Source of the DNA: Gp6-AA40 sp964505975
GTDB taxonomy: Bacteria; Acidobacteriota; Vicinamibacteria; Vicinamibacterales; UBA2999
Direction of reading: 5' to 3'
Length of the DNA: 43,178 nt
Assembly (NCBI GenBank): GCA_964505975.1
Contig: CAZDLW010000014.1
Location: 1 to 43,178, forward strand
Shown here: positions 14,526 to 23,942 of the stretch, piece by piece
Layout of the letters: the number at the start of each line of letters is the position of its first letter
Numbering within the stretch: the stretch's first letter is position 1
The notes under the pieces: model-generated
Database searches by the model: none
What the model was told of the DNA's origin: nothing
The model's input: only the letters and a program-made list of their open reading frames with translations
Translations under genes and position numbers: made by a program

Positions 14526-16439
14526 ATGACTATGAACAGTCTGTTCACGCGCGGGTGCGTCCTTGGGGCGATCATCGGGCTGGCGAGCGTGTCGCCCGCC
14601 TGGGCGCAACTGGCGCTGCGCCCCGATCCCGCTGCGGTTCCCGAGATTGGCGACGTCAGACCGGGCGAGTTGCACGGTCTCGTGCACGATCAGCGAGGCG
14701 ATCCACTTCCCGGCGCGGTTGTGTCGGTGATCGGGACGACAACGTCGTTTGCGGTCTCCGATCGCGACGGACGCTTCGCATTTCGAAATCTTCCGCCCGG
14801 TGCGTACCTCGTTCGTGCCCATTTGCAGGGGTACCCTGCGGCACGTGGGCGCACGGTCCAGGTCAATCCCGACGCGCGCAGCACGTGGAACATCGTCCTG
14901 ACGCGGCGGTCTGGCCCCGCCGACACGCCGGCCCTCCTCGAGGCGGGAGTGGGCGTGTCCGAAACGACAGTGCCGCCTCCCCAGGAACTCCCCCAACACG
15001 ACACCAACGCGGACGCCCCAGAGGGACAGAACGAGGTTGCCTGGCGCCTGCGCCACGGCCGACGCAGCGTGCTCCGCGACACCAATGGGTTCGCGCTGGC
15101 CGGCGATGACGAATCCTTCGTCGACGATCTGATCGCGGGACTGGGTCGGACAGCCGGCTCGCCGGCCCGCCTGGCATCGGCGTTGTTCAGTGATGTCTCC
15201 CTGAACGGGCAGGTCAATCTATTGACGACCGCGTCATTCGAGCGGCCCCAGGACCTGTTCTTCCTGAATACCGGCATACCTCAGCCGGTTGCCTATGTCT
15301 CGCTCGTCGCCCCTTCCGCGGTTGGCGCGTGGACGGTGCGCGGAGCCGTGACGCAGGGAGATCTGGCGTCGTGGATCGTGGCGGGCTCGTACGTGCGAAC
15401 TGCCGAGACCGTTCACGCCTATGAAGCCGGGCTGTCATACAGCATCCAGCGGTACCGGGGGGGGAATGCCGAAGCGCTTGCCGCCATGCGGGAGGGTAGC
15501 CGCAATGTGGGGTCGATATACGCGTACGACCACTGGCGGGTGAGCCCCCGGTGGGTGGTCAGCTACGGAGCCAAGATCGCCAGCTACGATTACATGTCGG
15601 TTCGCGGACTCGTGAGCCCTCGCGCAGCGCTCACGGTCCAGCCAATCGCGGGGGACTCGCTGCGAGTACGTGCATCGGTCTCGCACCGTGAGTCGGCCCC
15701 GGGCGCGGAGGAGTTTCTCCCACCCGCGATGGGCCTCTGGCTGCCGCCAGAGCGGACATTCTCGTCGGTGTCCCAGGACGGGTTCCGAACCGAACAGCTC
15801 GACCACTTCCAGGTGGCCGCAGAGCGGGAGTGGGGCGACGATGCGGTCATTGGCGCCCGCGCGTTTCGTCAACGGGTCGGTGATCAGGTCATCACACTGT
15901 TCGGGATGGGTGAGGCTGAGGGCCCTGGCGGCCTGGGCCACTATCATGTCGCGTCCGCAGGGGACTTCGAGGCACACGGGTGGGGTGTCAGTGTGAGTGG
16001 TGCGCTGGCCAGCGGTGTCCGCGCGTCGCTCGACTACACGCAGCTCGACGCCGAGTGGGTCGGTGCTTCTCCGGACCGCGAAGTGTTGTCGCAGTTTGCT
16101 GGCTCACTGCTCCGCAACACCGAGCGTATTCATGACGTCACGGCGTCTGTCGAGAGCGTGGTCGCCCCAACGGCAACACGAGTACTCGTGTTGTATCGGG
16201 TCAACACGGGATTCGCATCGAGAAGACCGGAGGCGGTCGTTCCAGGCGTGGGTACGCGCTTCGACGTGCAGGTTAGTCAGCTACTGCCATTTTTCAGGTG
16301 GACCGGTGCGCAGTGGGAAATGCTGGTGGCGGTGAGCAACGTGTTTCGTGAAGATCCGACGGACAGTTCGATATACGACGAACTGCTCGTGTTCCGCCCG
16401 CCCACGAGACTGCTTGGTGGGGTGACTGTCAGATTCTGA
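14526..16439 (+). CDS. outer-membrane protein: carboxypeptidase-regulatory-like domain plus beta-barrel
   Basis: Protein of 637 residues with a signal peptide cleaved after AWAQ (about residue 28). A carboxypeptidase-regulatory-like/CarboxypepD_reg domain follows at about 45-120 (GLVHDQRGDPLPGAVVSVIG, FAFRNLPPGAYLVRAHLQGY). The remainder has many alternating amphipathic strands (for example GLSYSIQRYRGG, RWVVSYGAKIASYDYMS) and ends in GGVTVRF, a C-terminal phenylalanine as used by BAM substrates. This is the layout of Acidobacteriota TonB-dependent-receptor-like proteins, but it is short and I see neither a TonB box nor a recognisable plug domain. ATG 14526 is chosen for its position right before the signal peptide, after GAGAGAG. 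Transport role is inferred only. Confidence 0.78.
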   Translation: MTMNSLFTRGCVLGAIIGLASVSPAWAQLALRPDPAAVPEIGDVRPGELHGLVHDQRGDPLPGAVVSVIGTTTSFAVSDRDGRFAFRNLPPGAYLVRAHLQGYPAARGRTVQVNPDARSTWNIVLTRRSGPADTPALLEAGVGVSETTVPPPQELPQHDTNADAPEGQNEVAWRLRHGRRSVLRDTNGFALAGDDESFVDDLIAGLGRTAGSPARLASALFSDVSLNGQVNLLTTASFERPQDLFFLNTGIPQPVAYVSLVAPSAVGAWTVRGAVTQGDLASWIVAGSYVRTAETVHAYEAGLSYSIQRYRGGNAEALAAMREGSRNVGSIYAYDHWRVSPRWVVSYGAKIASYDYMSVRGLVSPRAALTVQPIAGDSLRVRASVSHRESAPGAEEFLPPAMGLWLPPERTFSSVSQDGFRTEQLDHFQVAAEREWGDDAVIGARAFRQRVGDQVITLFGMGEAEGPGGLGHYHVASAGDFEAHGWGVSVSGALASGVRASLDYTQLDAEWVGASPDREVLSQFAGSLLRNTERIHDVTASVESVVAPTATRVLVLYRVNTGFASRRPEAVVPGVGTRFDVQVSQLLPFFRWTGAQWEMLVAVSNVFREDPTDSSIYDELLVFRPPTRLLGGVTVRF

Positions 16440-16513
16440 ACGAGACCCTGCCCCAGGGATGCGCGCTCGGCCAGCGACGTGAGTCGCCGCGCATCGGGGT
16501 GTGAGTCTGATCA

Positions 16514-16543
16514 GGGGAGGTGCAACCCGCCTCCCCATTTTTT
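16514..16543 (+). terminator. intrinsic terminator
   Basis: GGGGAGG (16514-16520) and CCTCCCC (16530-16536) form a perfect 7-bp stem around a 9-nt loop, followed by ATTTTTT (16537-16543). It lies 75 nt after the outer-membrane protein stop and closes that transcription unit. Confidence 0.88.
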
Positions 16544-16682
16544 GCCCGTGTTTTTCGCTCCATTTGATTGAATGGCTCCTTCTGTTCATTGGATCGTGCG
16601 CGCGGCCAATGCGAAATGGCTCCGGCGGTCGTTGCGGCCGGCTGAGGATGTGTTCGGCCTGAGGGGAGGAGGACGGTCGTCG

Positions 16683-19655
16683 GTGGGAAAGCGTCACTCG
16701 CGTCGGCTCGTGGCGGGGCGTGGATGGGTGGCGTCTGCCTTACCCGTCGTGGTTGTCGCGGTCGTTCTCTGCCTCGGCGCCGCCAACATGGCCATATTGG
16801 CGACGTGGTCCGAGGTCGAAGATGGCGTCCTCTGGACGAGGACCGCTGATGGTGTGGTTGCCGCCGAGATTGCCGAGGGGACGCCAGCGCAGCAGACAGG
16901 AGTGCGCCCCGGCGATGTGCTGCTGTTCATCGACGATCAGCCGGTGCAAGCGGTTTCGGATGTCATGGCGGCGCTGCGCGCTGCCGATCGCGAGTCGACG
17001 CTGCGATACACGATTCTGCGGCTTGGCACGCGAGACGTGCTCGACGTGAGGTTGGCGCCCATCGCGGCTGGCACGGGCGCTCTGTATTTCGTGCTCTCCG
17101 CAGTCGGTGCGTTCGGACTGCTGGTGGGAGCGGCGGCGCGACTGCGACGCCCGCGGGACCCGGCGACCCTGCACTTCTTCTGGCTCACGGTGGCCTTCTT
17201 CGGAGTGTTTGCCTTCTCCTTCAGCGGGCGGCTCGATCGTCTCGACTGGATCTTCTACTGGGCGGATGCGGTTGCCATGGTGGTGCTGCCGCCGCTGTTC
17301 CTCCACTTCACGCTCGTCTTCCCGGAGCGGCCGCACCGGTGGTTGACGGGACCCCCGGGTCGCAGGCTGATTGCGCTGGTGTACGCACCGGCAGTCGTGC
17401 TCATGGCCGTGCGGGTGCTGGCCATGGCTGGCAGTGCGGCGGATCCGCAATTGTTCATTCGGGTGACGTCGCTGCTCGAGCGGTTGGAGTTGCTGTATCT
17501 GGCGGGCTGCTTCATCGGAGGGCTCGCGGGGCTGATCCGCGCGCTCGGGCGTGTCTCCACTATCACGGCGCGGCGCCAACTCCGCTGGATTGCCTGGGGT
17601 ACGGCGCTTGGAGTGGGCCCGTTCGCGCTCGGATACGCGCTGCCCTACGCGCTCGGGATCGCCCCTTCGCTGCCGATGGAGCTCTCGGCGATCCCGCTGG
17701 GACTCGTGCCGCTTGCGTACGCCTCGGCCATCGTGCGTTACCGGTTGATGGACATCGAGGTCATCGTCAAACGGACACTCGTCTATGCCGCCGTGCTGGC
17801 GGCAATCGTCGTGGTCTTTGCGCTGTTGCTCGAGGCCGTTCAGCGCGTGTTCTTGAAGGGCGATACGGCGAATCAGTGGGTGATCGCACTGCTGGCGACG
17901 CTCGTGGCGGTGTTGCTGGCGCCGCCGGTCAAGGACTTCGTGCAGAACCAGTTGGATCGTGTGTTCTACCGGGATCGCTACGACTATCGGCGCGCCTTCG
18001 TCGGGTTCGCGCGCGACCTCAACTCCGATCTCGACTTGAACCGGCTGGCAGGCCGGCTGGTCTCGCGCGTCGTCGAGACACTGCTGGTCGATCGGATGGC
18101 ACTGATGCTCCAGGACGAGAACGGCGGGCACTTCGGGTCCGTACGGGAATCGGGTTTCGACGACGTCGAGATTCCGGCACTCGCCAAAGGTTCAGGTATT
18201 GGTGCGAAGCTCGAAGCCGGCGACATCGTGGCGCTGGACGACCCGATGGCGGCCGGCCGGTTTCCCGCCGAGGAAATCGAGTTCTGGCGGGATCGCGGCC
18301 TGTACTATTTCGTGCCGTGCGTGACGCGAGAAGAGACCATTGCCGTGCTCGCGCTCGGGCGACGGAACACAGGAGAGCCGCTGAACAGCGAGGACACGGG
18401 GCTGCTGCTGGCCGTGGCCGGCCAGATTGCCACGGCGCTCGAAAACGCGCAGTTGTATCGCCAGCTCCACCTCAAGGCCCTCGAGCTCGATCGCCTGCGG
18501 GCGTTCAACGAGAACATCCTCGAATCGCTCGACGATGGCCTGCTAGTGCTCGATCTGAACGATCGAGTCGTCCGTTGGAATACCGCGCTGGAGCAGCTCT
18601 ACGGTGTGTCGCGGCAGGATGCGACCGGGCGCCTGCTGGACGAGCTGTTCGACGCCTCGTTCGTGGAGGCCATTCGCGCGGCACGACGCGACACCCCCGG
18701 CGGCGCGACGCTATCGCGGCTGGCGTTGAACGACCGCCCCTGCGCGGAGAACACCGATCGTCTCGACGTGATGGCTGCACCTGGCACCGGGGCAGCGAAA
18801 CAGGGAGGCCCCCGAATCGTCAATGCAGCCGTCGTGCCGTTGCGGGCGGTTGATGGTGCGGATGTCGCGATCGTGGGCACCATCGTGATCCTCGAGGACG
18901 TGACGGCCCGCGTCCAACTCGAAGAGCAGCTGCAGATCTCGGAGAAGATGGCATCGATTGGTCTGCTCGCTGCCGGCGTTGCGCATGAGGTGAACACGCC
19001 ACTCACGGGGATCTCCAGCTTCACACAGATGCTGCTCGAGGGTGCGGATCCGGCAGATCCCCGCACACGGCTTCTGGAGAAGATCGAACGGCAGACCTTC
19101 CGCGCCGCCAAGATCGTCAACGGCCTCTTGAACCTGTCGCGGCCGTCCTCGAGTGTGTCCGGCGAGCAGAGCGCCGTCGAGGTGAACACGGTGATAACCG
19201 ACGTCCTGGCGTTGCTCGATCATCAGTTCGAGATTCATCGAATCAAAGTGCGACGGGAATTGAGCACACGTCCCGTCGTGGTGTCGGGATTCGAGCACAA
19301 GCTGCAGCAGGTGTTCCTCAATCTGTTCCTCAATGCGAAGGACGCCATGCCCAAGGGCGGCTGGCTCTCGGTGAGCACGCGTATGGAGGACGGCCACGTC
19401 GTCGCAGAAGTGGCGGATACCGGCTCCGGCATTCCGAACGAGTATCTCGCGCGGATCTACGATCCGTTCTTCACGACGAAAGCGATTGGCCAGGGGACGG
19501 GCCTCGGGCTGTCGATCACGTATGGCATCGTGCGGGAGCACGACGGGTCAATCGACTGCGAGAGCATGCTCGGTCAAGGGACACGGTTCATTCTTTCCCT
19601 TCCAGCTGTGTCGGCCGCGCGGCCCGCACTCGCGCGACAGGGGAGCAGCACGTAG
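16683..19655 (+). CDS. multi-domain sensor histidine kinase (PDZ, multi-TM, GAF, PAS, HisKA, HATPase)
   Basis: About 990 residues from the GTG at 16683 (AGGAGG some 12 nt upstream); an ATG at 16572 without a ribosome binding site would add 37. Order: TM1 (17-41), a PDZ domain outside the membrane (about 50-127, with GTPAQQTGVRPGDVLLFIDD), then some seven further TM helices including HFTLVFPERP and YRLMDIEVIVKR, a GAF domain (roughly 430-570), a PAS domain (about 590-720), HisKA with phospho-acceptor His768 in GVAHEVNTPLTG, and HATPase with NLFLNAKDAMP, DTGSGIP and GTGLGLSI. The H-box and ATPase are NtrB-like. The TM1-PDZ-multi-TM layout recalls the ComP sensor of Bacillus. It lies 39 nt upstream of its NtrC-type partner. 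Signal unknown. Confidence 0.9.
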   Translation: MGKRHSRRLVAGRGWVASALPVVVVAVVLCLGAANMAILATWSEVEDGVLWTRTADGVVAAEIAEGTPAQQTGVRPGDVLLFIDDQPVQAVSDVMAALRAADRESTLRYTILRLGTRDVLDVRLAPIAAGTGALYFVLSAVGAFGLLVGAAARLRRPRDPATLHFFWLTVAFFGVFAFSFSGRLDRLDWIFYWADAVAMVVLPPLFLHFTLVFPERPHRWLTGPPGRRLIALVYAPAVVLMAVRVLAMAGSAADPQLFIRVTSLLERLELLYLAGCFIGGLAGLIRALGRVSTITARRQLRWIAWGTALGVGPFALGYALPYALGIAPSLPMELSAIPLGLVPLAYASAIVRYRLMDIEVIVKRTLVYAAVLAAIVVVFALLLEAVQRVFLKGDTANQWVIALLATLVAVLLAPPVKDFVQNQLDRVFYRDRYDYRRAFVGFARDLNSDLDLNRLAGRLVSRVVETLLVDRMALMLQDENGGHFGSVRESGFDDVEIPALAKGSGIGAKLEAGDIVALDDPMAAGRFPAEEIEFWRDRGLYYFVPCVTREETIAVLALGRRNTGEPLNSEDTGLLLAVAGQIATALENAQLYRQLHLKALELDRLRAFNENILESLDDGLLVLDLNDRVVRWNTALEQLYGVSRQDATGRLLDELFDASFVEAIRAARRDTPGGATLSRLALNDRPCAENTDRLDVMAAPGTGAAKQGGPRIVNAAVVPLRAVDGADVAIVGTIVILEDVTARVQLEEQLQISEKMASIGLLAAGVAHEVNTPLTGISSFTQMLLEGADPADPRTRLLEKIERQTFRAAKIVNGLLNLSRPSSSVSGEQSAVEVNTVITDVLALLDHQFEIHRIKVRRELSTRPVVVSGFEHKLQQVFLNLFLNAKDAMPKGGWLSVSTRMEDGHVVAEVADTGSGIPNEYLARIYDPFFTTKAIGQGTGLGLSITYGIVREHDGSIDCESMLGQGTRFILSLPAVSAARPALARQGSST

Positions 19656-19694
19656 AATCCGGCCCCTGGACGGGCCAGAACGGGTGATTCATCC

Positions 19695-21170
19695 ATGCAC
19701 AACACCGGCGCTATTTTGGTCATCGACGACGAAGAAATCATGCGCGAGATCCTCGACGCGCTGCTGGGGCGCGAAGGATACCGGGTTCGTCTCGCATCCA
19801 ACGGCGAGGAAGGCCTCGAACTGGCGCGCACGATGCCCTTCGATGCCGTGGTTGTCGACGTGATGATGCCTGGCATGAACGGGCTTGCCGTGCTCGACGA
19901 GCTGAGGAGGGCCGACGAAGATCTGCCGGTGATCATGATCACCGCGTTCGCCTCGGTTGAGACGGCGATCTCGGCCATGAAGGCCGGGGCCTTCGACTAC
20001 ATTACCAAGCCGTTCAAGAACGACGAGGTTGTCGTCGTCGTCCGCAACGCAGTGGAGCGGCGCCGGCTCGTCGCGGAGAATGCCGCGCTGCGCCAGAACC
20101 TCCAGGCGCAGTCCAAGAAGTTTGCGGGCATTATCGGACGCAGTCCGAGAATGAAGCAGGTGTTCGATCTGATCATCCAGACGGCGCCGAGCCGGTCGAC
20201 GATTCTCATCACGGGCGAGAGCGGGACGGGCAAGGAGCTCGTGGCACGCGCGATACACTCGAACTCTCCGCGCGCGGATCGGGCCTTCGTCACCGTGAAC
20301 TCGGGCAACCTTCCACCGGACCTCCTGGAATCCACCCTGTTCGGCCACGTCAAAGGTGCGTTCACGGGCGCCGTGTACCCGAAGAAGGGGCTCTGCGACC
20401 TGGCCGACAAAGGAAGCATCTTCTTCGACGAGATCGGCAACATTGCGCCGGAGACGCAGGCGAAGCTGCTGCGCGTCATGCAAGAGCGCGAGTTCATGCG
20501 CCTCGGAGGGATGGAAACGATCAAGGTCGACGTCCGCATCATTGCCGCAACCAACTGCGATCTCCGGCAGATGGTGGAGGAGGGTCGGTTTCGGGAGGAC
20601 TTGTACTACCGGTTGCACGTGATCAGCATCTCGCTCCCGCCGCTCCGCGAGCGCAAGGAGGACATTCCGCTTCTCGCGCAGCATTTCCTCGAGAAGTATG
20701 GCGAAGAAAATCGGCGGATCGGACTCGAGTTGACGCCGGAGGCGCTCGATCTGCTGACCGAATACGACTGGCCGGGCAACGTGCGCGAGCTCGAGAACGT
20801 GATGGAGCGAGCAGTGGTCCTGTGCGCGGGTCCACGTATCGGCCCGGACCTCATTCCCGAGCATGTACGATCGGCTCCCACGTTCCACCTTCCCAAGTTC
20901 GTCGTACCGCCGGAGGGCATCTCGTTCAAGGACGTGATCACGAACGTCGAAAAGCGTCTGATCGAATCGACGCTCGAGGCCGCCGGCGGAGTACAGAAAC
21001 GGGCGGCTGAGCTGCTTCGCATCAAGCCGACCACGCTGAACGAGATGATGAAGCGGTACGAGATCGGCACGCGCCGGAAGAAGGGGTCCTCCCCCACTTC
21101 GGAAGACGAAGCTGCCACGGATGTGGGGACCCACCGCGTGTTTCCAGCGGCTGAGTTCACGAGGGAGTAG
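19695..21170 (+). CDS. NtrC-family sigma-54-dependent response regulator
   Basis: Protein of 491 residues. The receiver domain (1-120) has the acidic pair DDEE, phospho-acceptor Asp55 in VVVDVMMPG, and Lys105 in DYITKPF. The AAA+ domain has Walker A GESGTGKE near 174-181, an intact GAFTGA sigma-54 contact loop at 221-226, Walker B GSIFFDEIGN and the arginine-finger region FREDLYYRL. A Fis-type helix-turn-helix lies near 430-460 (GGVQKRAAELLRIKPTTLNE). About 35 polar residues trail the helix-turn-helix. It should remodel RNA polymerase-sigma54 at promoters controlled by the upstream kinase. No convincing TGGCAC-N5-TTGC site was found near the pair by eye, so targets are unknown. Confidence 0.94.
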   Translation: MHNTGAILVIDDEEIMREILDALLGREGYRVRLASNGEEGLELARTMPFDAVVVDVMMPGMNGLAVLDELRRADEDLPVIMITAFASVETAISAMKAGAFDYITKPFKNDEVVVVVRNAVERRRLVAENAALRQNLQAQSKKFAGIIGRSPRMKQVFDLIIQTAPSRSTILITGESGTGKELVARAIHSNSPRADRAFVTVNSGNLPPDLLESTLFGHVKGAFTGAVYPKKGLCDLADKGSIFFDEIGNIAPETQAKLLRVMQEREFMRLGGMETIKVDVRIIAATNCDLRQMVEEGRFREDLYYRLHVISISLPPLRERKEDIPLLAQHFLEKYGEENRRIGLELTPEALDLLTEYDWPGNVRELENVMERAVVLCAGPRIGPDLIPEHVRSAPTFHLPKFVVPPEGISFKDVITNVEKRLIESTLEAAGGVQKRAAELLRIKPTTLNEMMKRYEIGTRRKKGSSPTSEDEAATDVGTHRVFPAAEFTRE

Positions 21171-21315
21171 GCGTGCGCGGCGGCGACGACGGTCGGAGAT
21201 CGAACGCACGCCGGCTGTCGGGACGTCGTCGCGCGGGCATCGACAGGCCCGGCCTGGCGTGGGCACGATGGTCCCCCCACTGTTGCTCGGAACGGTACTG
21301 ACCGTGGGATTCGAT

Positions 21316-22593
21316 CTAGCGCGCGCGGATACGGGAGACGAGCCGGTCAAACCGCCCGAGAACGGCATCCCATCGAAAGTGCTCGCGCACGTATTCACGG
21401 CCGTTGCGTCCGAGCTGTGCGCGGAGACGTGCGTCCCTGGTCAGCAGCCGCAGGGACTCCACGAACTCTCCGCCAGTCGCGTAGTACAGACCGGCGTTGG
21501 ATCGGCGGCAGTGGTCAACGGCCGAGGGGTTTCTGGCGCTGGCAAGGACCGGAGTTCCAACGGCAAAACTCTCGAGCAGCGGCTGTGCAACGACGTCGTC
21601 CGGGGCGGGAGCGAGTGTGATGTCGGCGGCCTCGTATGCCACCATACGCTCGCGTTCGGGCAGCATTCCTGGGAGCCGCATGTACTCCGCTTCGGGAATC
21701 TTCATCATCTTGACTCCCATGAGCACGAGGAAAGTGTCCTCGTTCCCGCTGGCGTAGGCACTGAAGTACTCCAGCATCTCCTCGCACCCGCTGTCCGGTT
21801 CCATCCGCCCGCCGTACAATGCCAACCGCCCGTGCAGGCGGTGACGCCGCCGGAACGGCACGCCGCGGCGGGCCAGGTAGGACTCGAAACCAGTCTCGTC
21901 GACCTCGAGACCGGCGTCGAGGCTGCCGTCCGCTGCCAGGGCATCCACCGGATCCTGTTGGTAGCGGGGATACGCCTGTTGAGGGGGCGGATCGATCCCG
22001 ATTCCGACCATCTCCTCGTGCTGCGGTACGGCCCGCGTATACGCGCGGAGCAGCCGTCGCTCCGACTCGGACAAGAAGCCGACACCGCTCGCCGAGCTCA
22101 TGACCTCGGTGAGAAGGCTGAACCGCAGCGCCGGCTGCAGCCGCAGGTACGGAAAGAGCACACTGCGTTCCGGGGCAATCTGAAGTCCGTCGACAGACGT
22201 GGGATGCCAGATGGAGAAGAAGACGAGTGCGTCATACGCACGCGGTTGCCGCTTCAAGAACTCGAGCAGCCCCGGCGACCACGGCCCGCAGTGTCGAATC
22301 CACTCGATCTCGTCTGCCCGACTGCGTGGCAGGGAGCTCAGGCGTTCGTCCGAATGCCTCGGTCCGCGACGAGCCGGCGGCGCGCTCACCTTGAAGCGCC
22401 GGACGAGCACGCCACGGACCCGATCGGCCCCCTCCGGATACTCGTTTTTCCACGTTCGTGACTCGCGTGCGCACGTCGTCAGCACGTCCACGTCGTGGCG
22501 GCTGCGCACGTGTTCCGCGAGGAGCCGGCAGGCGTGCTCGGGTCCGGTCCCGATCTCGGCGCCATAGCGCGGGGTAACAAAGGCAAACCTCAT
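21316..22593 (-). CDS. glycosyltransferase, GT-B fold (group 1/GT4-like)
   Basis: Protein of 425 residues. The N-terminal domain starts with the GT4-type MRFAFVTPRYGAEIGTGPEH, where the usual GG of the donor-side loop appears as GTG. The C-terminal domain has ALYGGRMEPDSGCEEMLEYF, VLMGVKM, and DDVVAQPLLESFAVGTPVLAS, matching the E-x7-E region of the family but with aspartates at the first acidic position. A terminal region RNGREYVREHFRWDAV matches the family's usual ending. It probably transfers a sugar in polysaccharide or lipid glycan synthesis in the cytoplasm; the acceptor is unknown. It follows the basic coiled-coil gene by 17 nt, so the two form an operon, and it converges with the NtrC gene. 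Confidence 0.82.
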   Translation of the reverse strand: MRFAFVTPRYGAEIGTGPEHACRLLAEHVRSRHDVDVLTTCARESRTWKNEYPEGADRVRGVLVRRFKVSAPPARRGPRHSDERLSSLPRSRADEIEWIRHCGPWSPGLLEFLKRQPRAYDALVFFSIWHPTSVDGLQIAPERSVLFPYLRLQPALRFSLLTEVMSSASGVGFLSESERRLLRAYTRAVPQHEEMVGIGIDPPPQQAYPRYQQDPVDALAADGSLDAGLEVDETGFESYLARRGVPFRRRHRLHGRLALYGGRMEPDSGCEEMLEYFSAYASGNEDTFLVLMGVKMMKIPEAEYMRLPGMLPERERMVAYEAADITLAPAPDDVVAQPLLESFAVGTPVLASARNPSAVDHCRRSNAGLYYATGGEFVESLRLLTRDARLRAQLGRNGREYVREHFRWDAVLGRFDRLVSRIRAR

Positions 22594-22610
22594 GAGGCTG
22601 AAAGCACCTG

Positions 22611-23723
22611 TTACCGGTCGGGAGGGCCCGCATCGGGTCGATCGATCGGGGCGGCCGCTGTCGGCTCGTCCATCGCAGGAGTTGGTTGAACCGGGTGTTC
22701 TGCGGGCTGTGCCGATGTCGATGGTGATTCTTCAGATGAGGGCGCGCGCCGTTCGTCCTGGGGTTCGAACCGGTGCTCTCCGGCCGGAGTCGGTCGGTCG
22801 TCTGTCGACTGCGAAGACGGTTCGGTGAGCGTGGCGGGCGCGTCGACCCTCTGTCCTGCCTCACTGTTACTGGCACCCTCGAAGGGCTCGCCCGTGCCGG
22901 ATCCCCGCCGCCCCCGTCGACGCCGCCGTTTGCGCCGTGCGCCTTCGCCGGTTGAGTCGATCGACGCCGCATCCGGCGTCGGCCCCTCGGCCAGCGCCAC
23001 CGGGCTCACCGCACCGCCAGGATCCGCGGCGCGTGGCCCGGTTCTCGGCGGGGGCGTGCTCTCGAAAGACCGAACGCGGCGTTCGTTGAAATCGACCTTG
23101 GCCGCAAGCGATTCCACGCGCATAGACAGGCTCTGGATCTCGATGCTGACCCGCGACACTTCCGTGACCAGACGCTGCACGATCTCGTAATGCAGGGCAT
23201 TCCATTCCGTCTGGCGCCGATCGCGGTCTGTCTCCCGGGCTTGAAGCGCGGCATTCAGCCGCGCCTGCGTACCGAGCGTGCGGGTCAACGCGGCCGGATT
23301 GAAGAAGAGCTTGAGAATCGGGTGCAACACGCGTCTGATGATGCCAAGCAGCCCCGTGTGCCCATCGTACAGCGTACCGTCATCGAACGCGTAGCTGGGC
23401 AGGGAGCCGGCATCGGGGATCTCGACCACAGTTCCGGCCCCTCGCCGCAGTTGATCGATGAGCGCCGGACTGACCGTCCGGAGATCCAGGACGGCGTCCA
23501 GCCGCCGCGCGGCGAGCTCTCGAATCTGGGCCGTCGAGAGGTCGATGCCGTGCCGCTGGGCGATTCGTGCCCGGATCTCCCGCATGATCTGCTCGACATC
23601 GATGGCTTCGCGGTTTTCCGGCTCCTGGGCGTGCGGTGCCGATCGCCGATCTCCACTTCGCCTGTCCTGCCCGCGCCGCCCTCGATGAAAGTGCTGTCGC
23701 CGGTTGTGCGTGTTATGGTCCAT
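22611..23723 (-). CDS. arginine-rich, partly coiled-coil protein of unknown function
   Basis: Protein of 370 residues from the ATG at 23723; a longer frame from 23828 lacks typical composition. The N-terminus is basic (RRQHFHRGRRGQDRRSGDRR). The central 50-230 region is helical: EQIMREIRARIAQRHGID, a YAFDDGTLYDGHTGLLGIIRR block, then a heptad-like stretch (VSRVSIEIQSLSMRVESLAAKV) that should form a coiled coil. After about 230 it is disordered, with a poly-basic patch RRKRRRRRGRRGSG and a Ser/Pro/Glu-rich tail. The central block resembles segments I associate with polysaccharide-cluster methyltransferases and glycosyltransferases. It is co-transcribed with the glycosyltransferase. The ends could bind nucleic acid or acidic glycans; that is inference. 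Confidence 0.65.
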   Translation of the reverse strand: MDHNTHNRRQHFHRGRRGQDRRSGDRRSAPHAQEPENREAIDVEQIMREIRARIAQRHGIDLSTAQIRELAARRLDAVLDLRTVSPALIDQLRRGAGTVVEIPDAGSLPSYAFDDGTLYDGHTGLLGIIRRVLHPILKLFFNPAALTRTLGTQARLNAALQARETDRDRRQTEWNALHYEIVQRLVTEVSRVSIEIQSLSMRVESLAAKVDFNERRVRSFESTPPPRTGPRAADPGGAVSPVALAEGPTPDAASIDSTGEGARRKRRRRRGRRGSGTGEPFEGASNSEAGQRVDAPATLTEPSSQSTDDRPTPAGEHRFEPQDERRAPSSEESPSTSAQPAEHPVQPTPAMDEPTAAAPIDRPDAGPPDR

Positions 23724-23942
23724 CAGCAAGGATTGTATCCGGCGAACCTGAATCCCAAGAAGGCAGACCTGCCGGTGCGCCCAGGCCCTGGCCGACGAGC
23801 CGGGCACGGTCCTCCAGCGTCGCGACATTGAGCCCGATGCGATCGGAGGAGAGTCCAGGCGTGAGGTGACTTGAAGAAGCGGATGGGTAGGACCGTCTGT
23901 GGCGGCGAGGCCAGCCGACGTCGTTCGGAGTCTCGTGGACCG

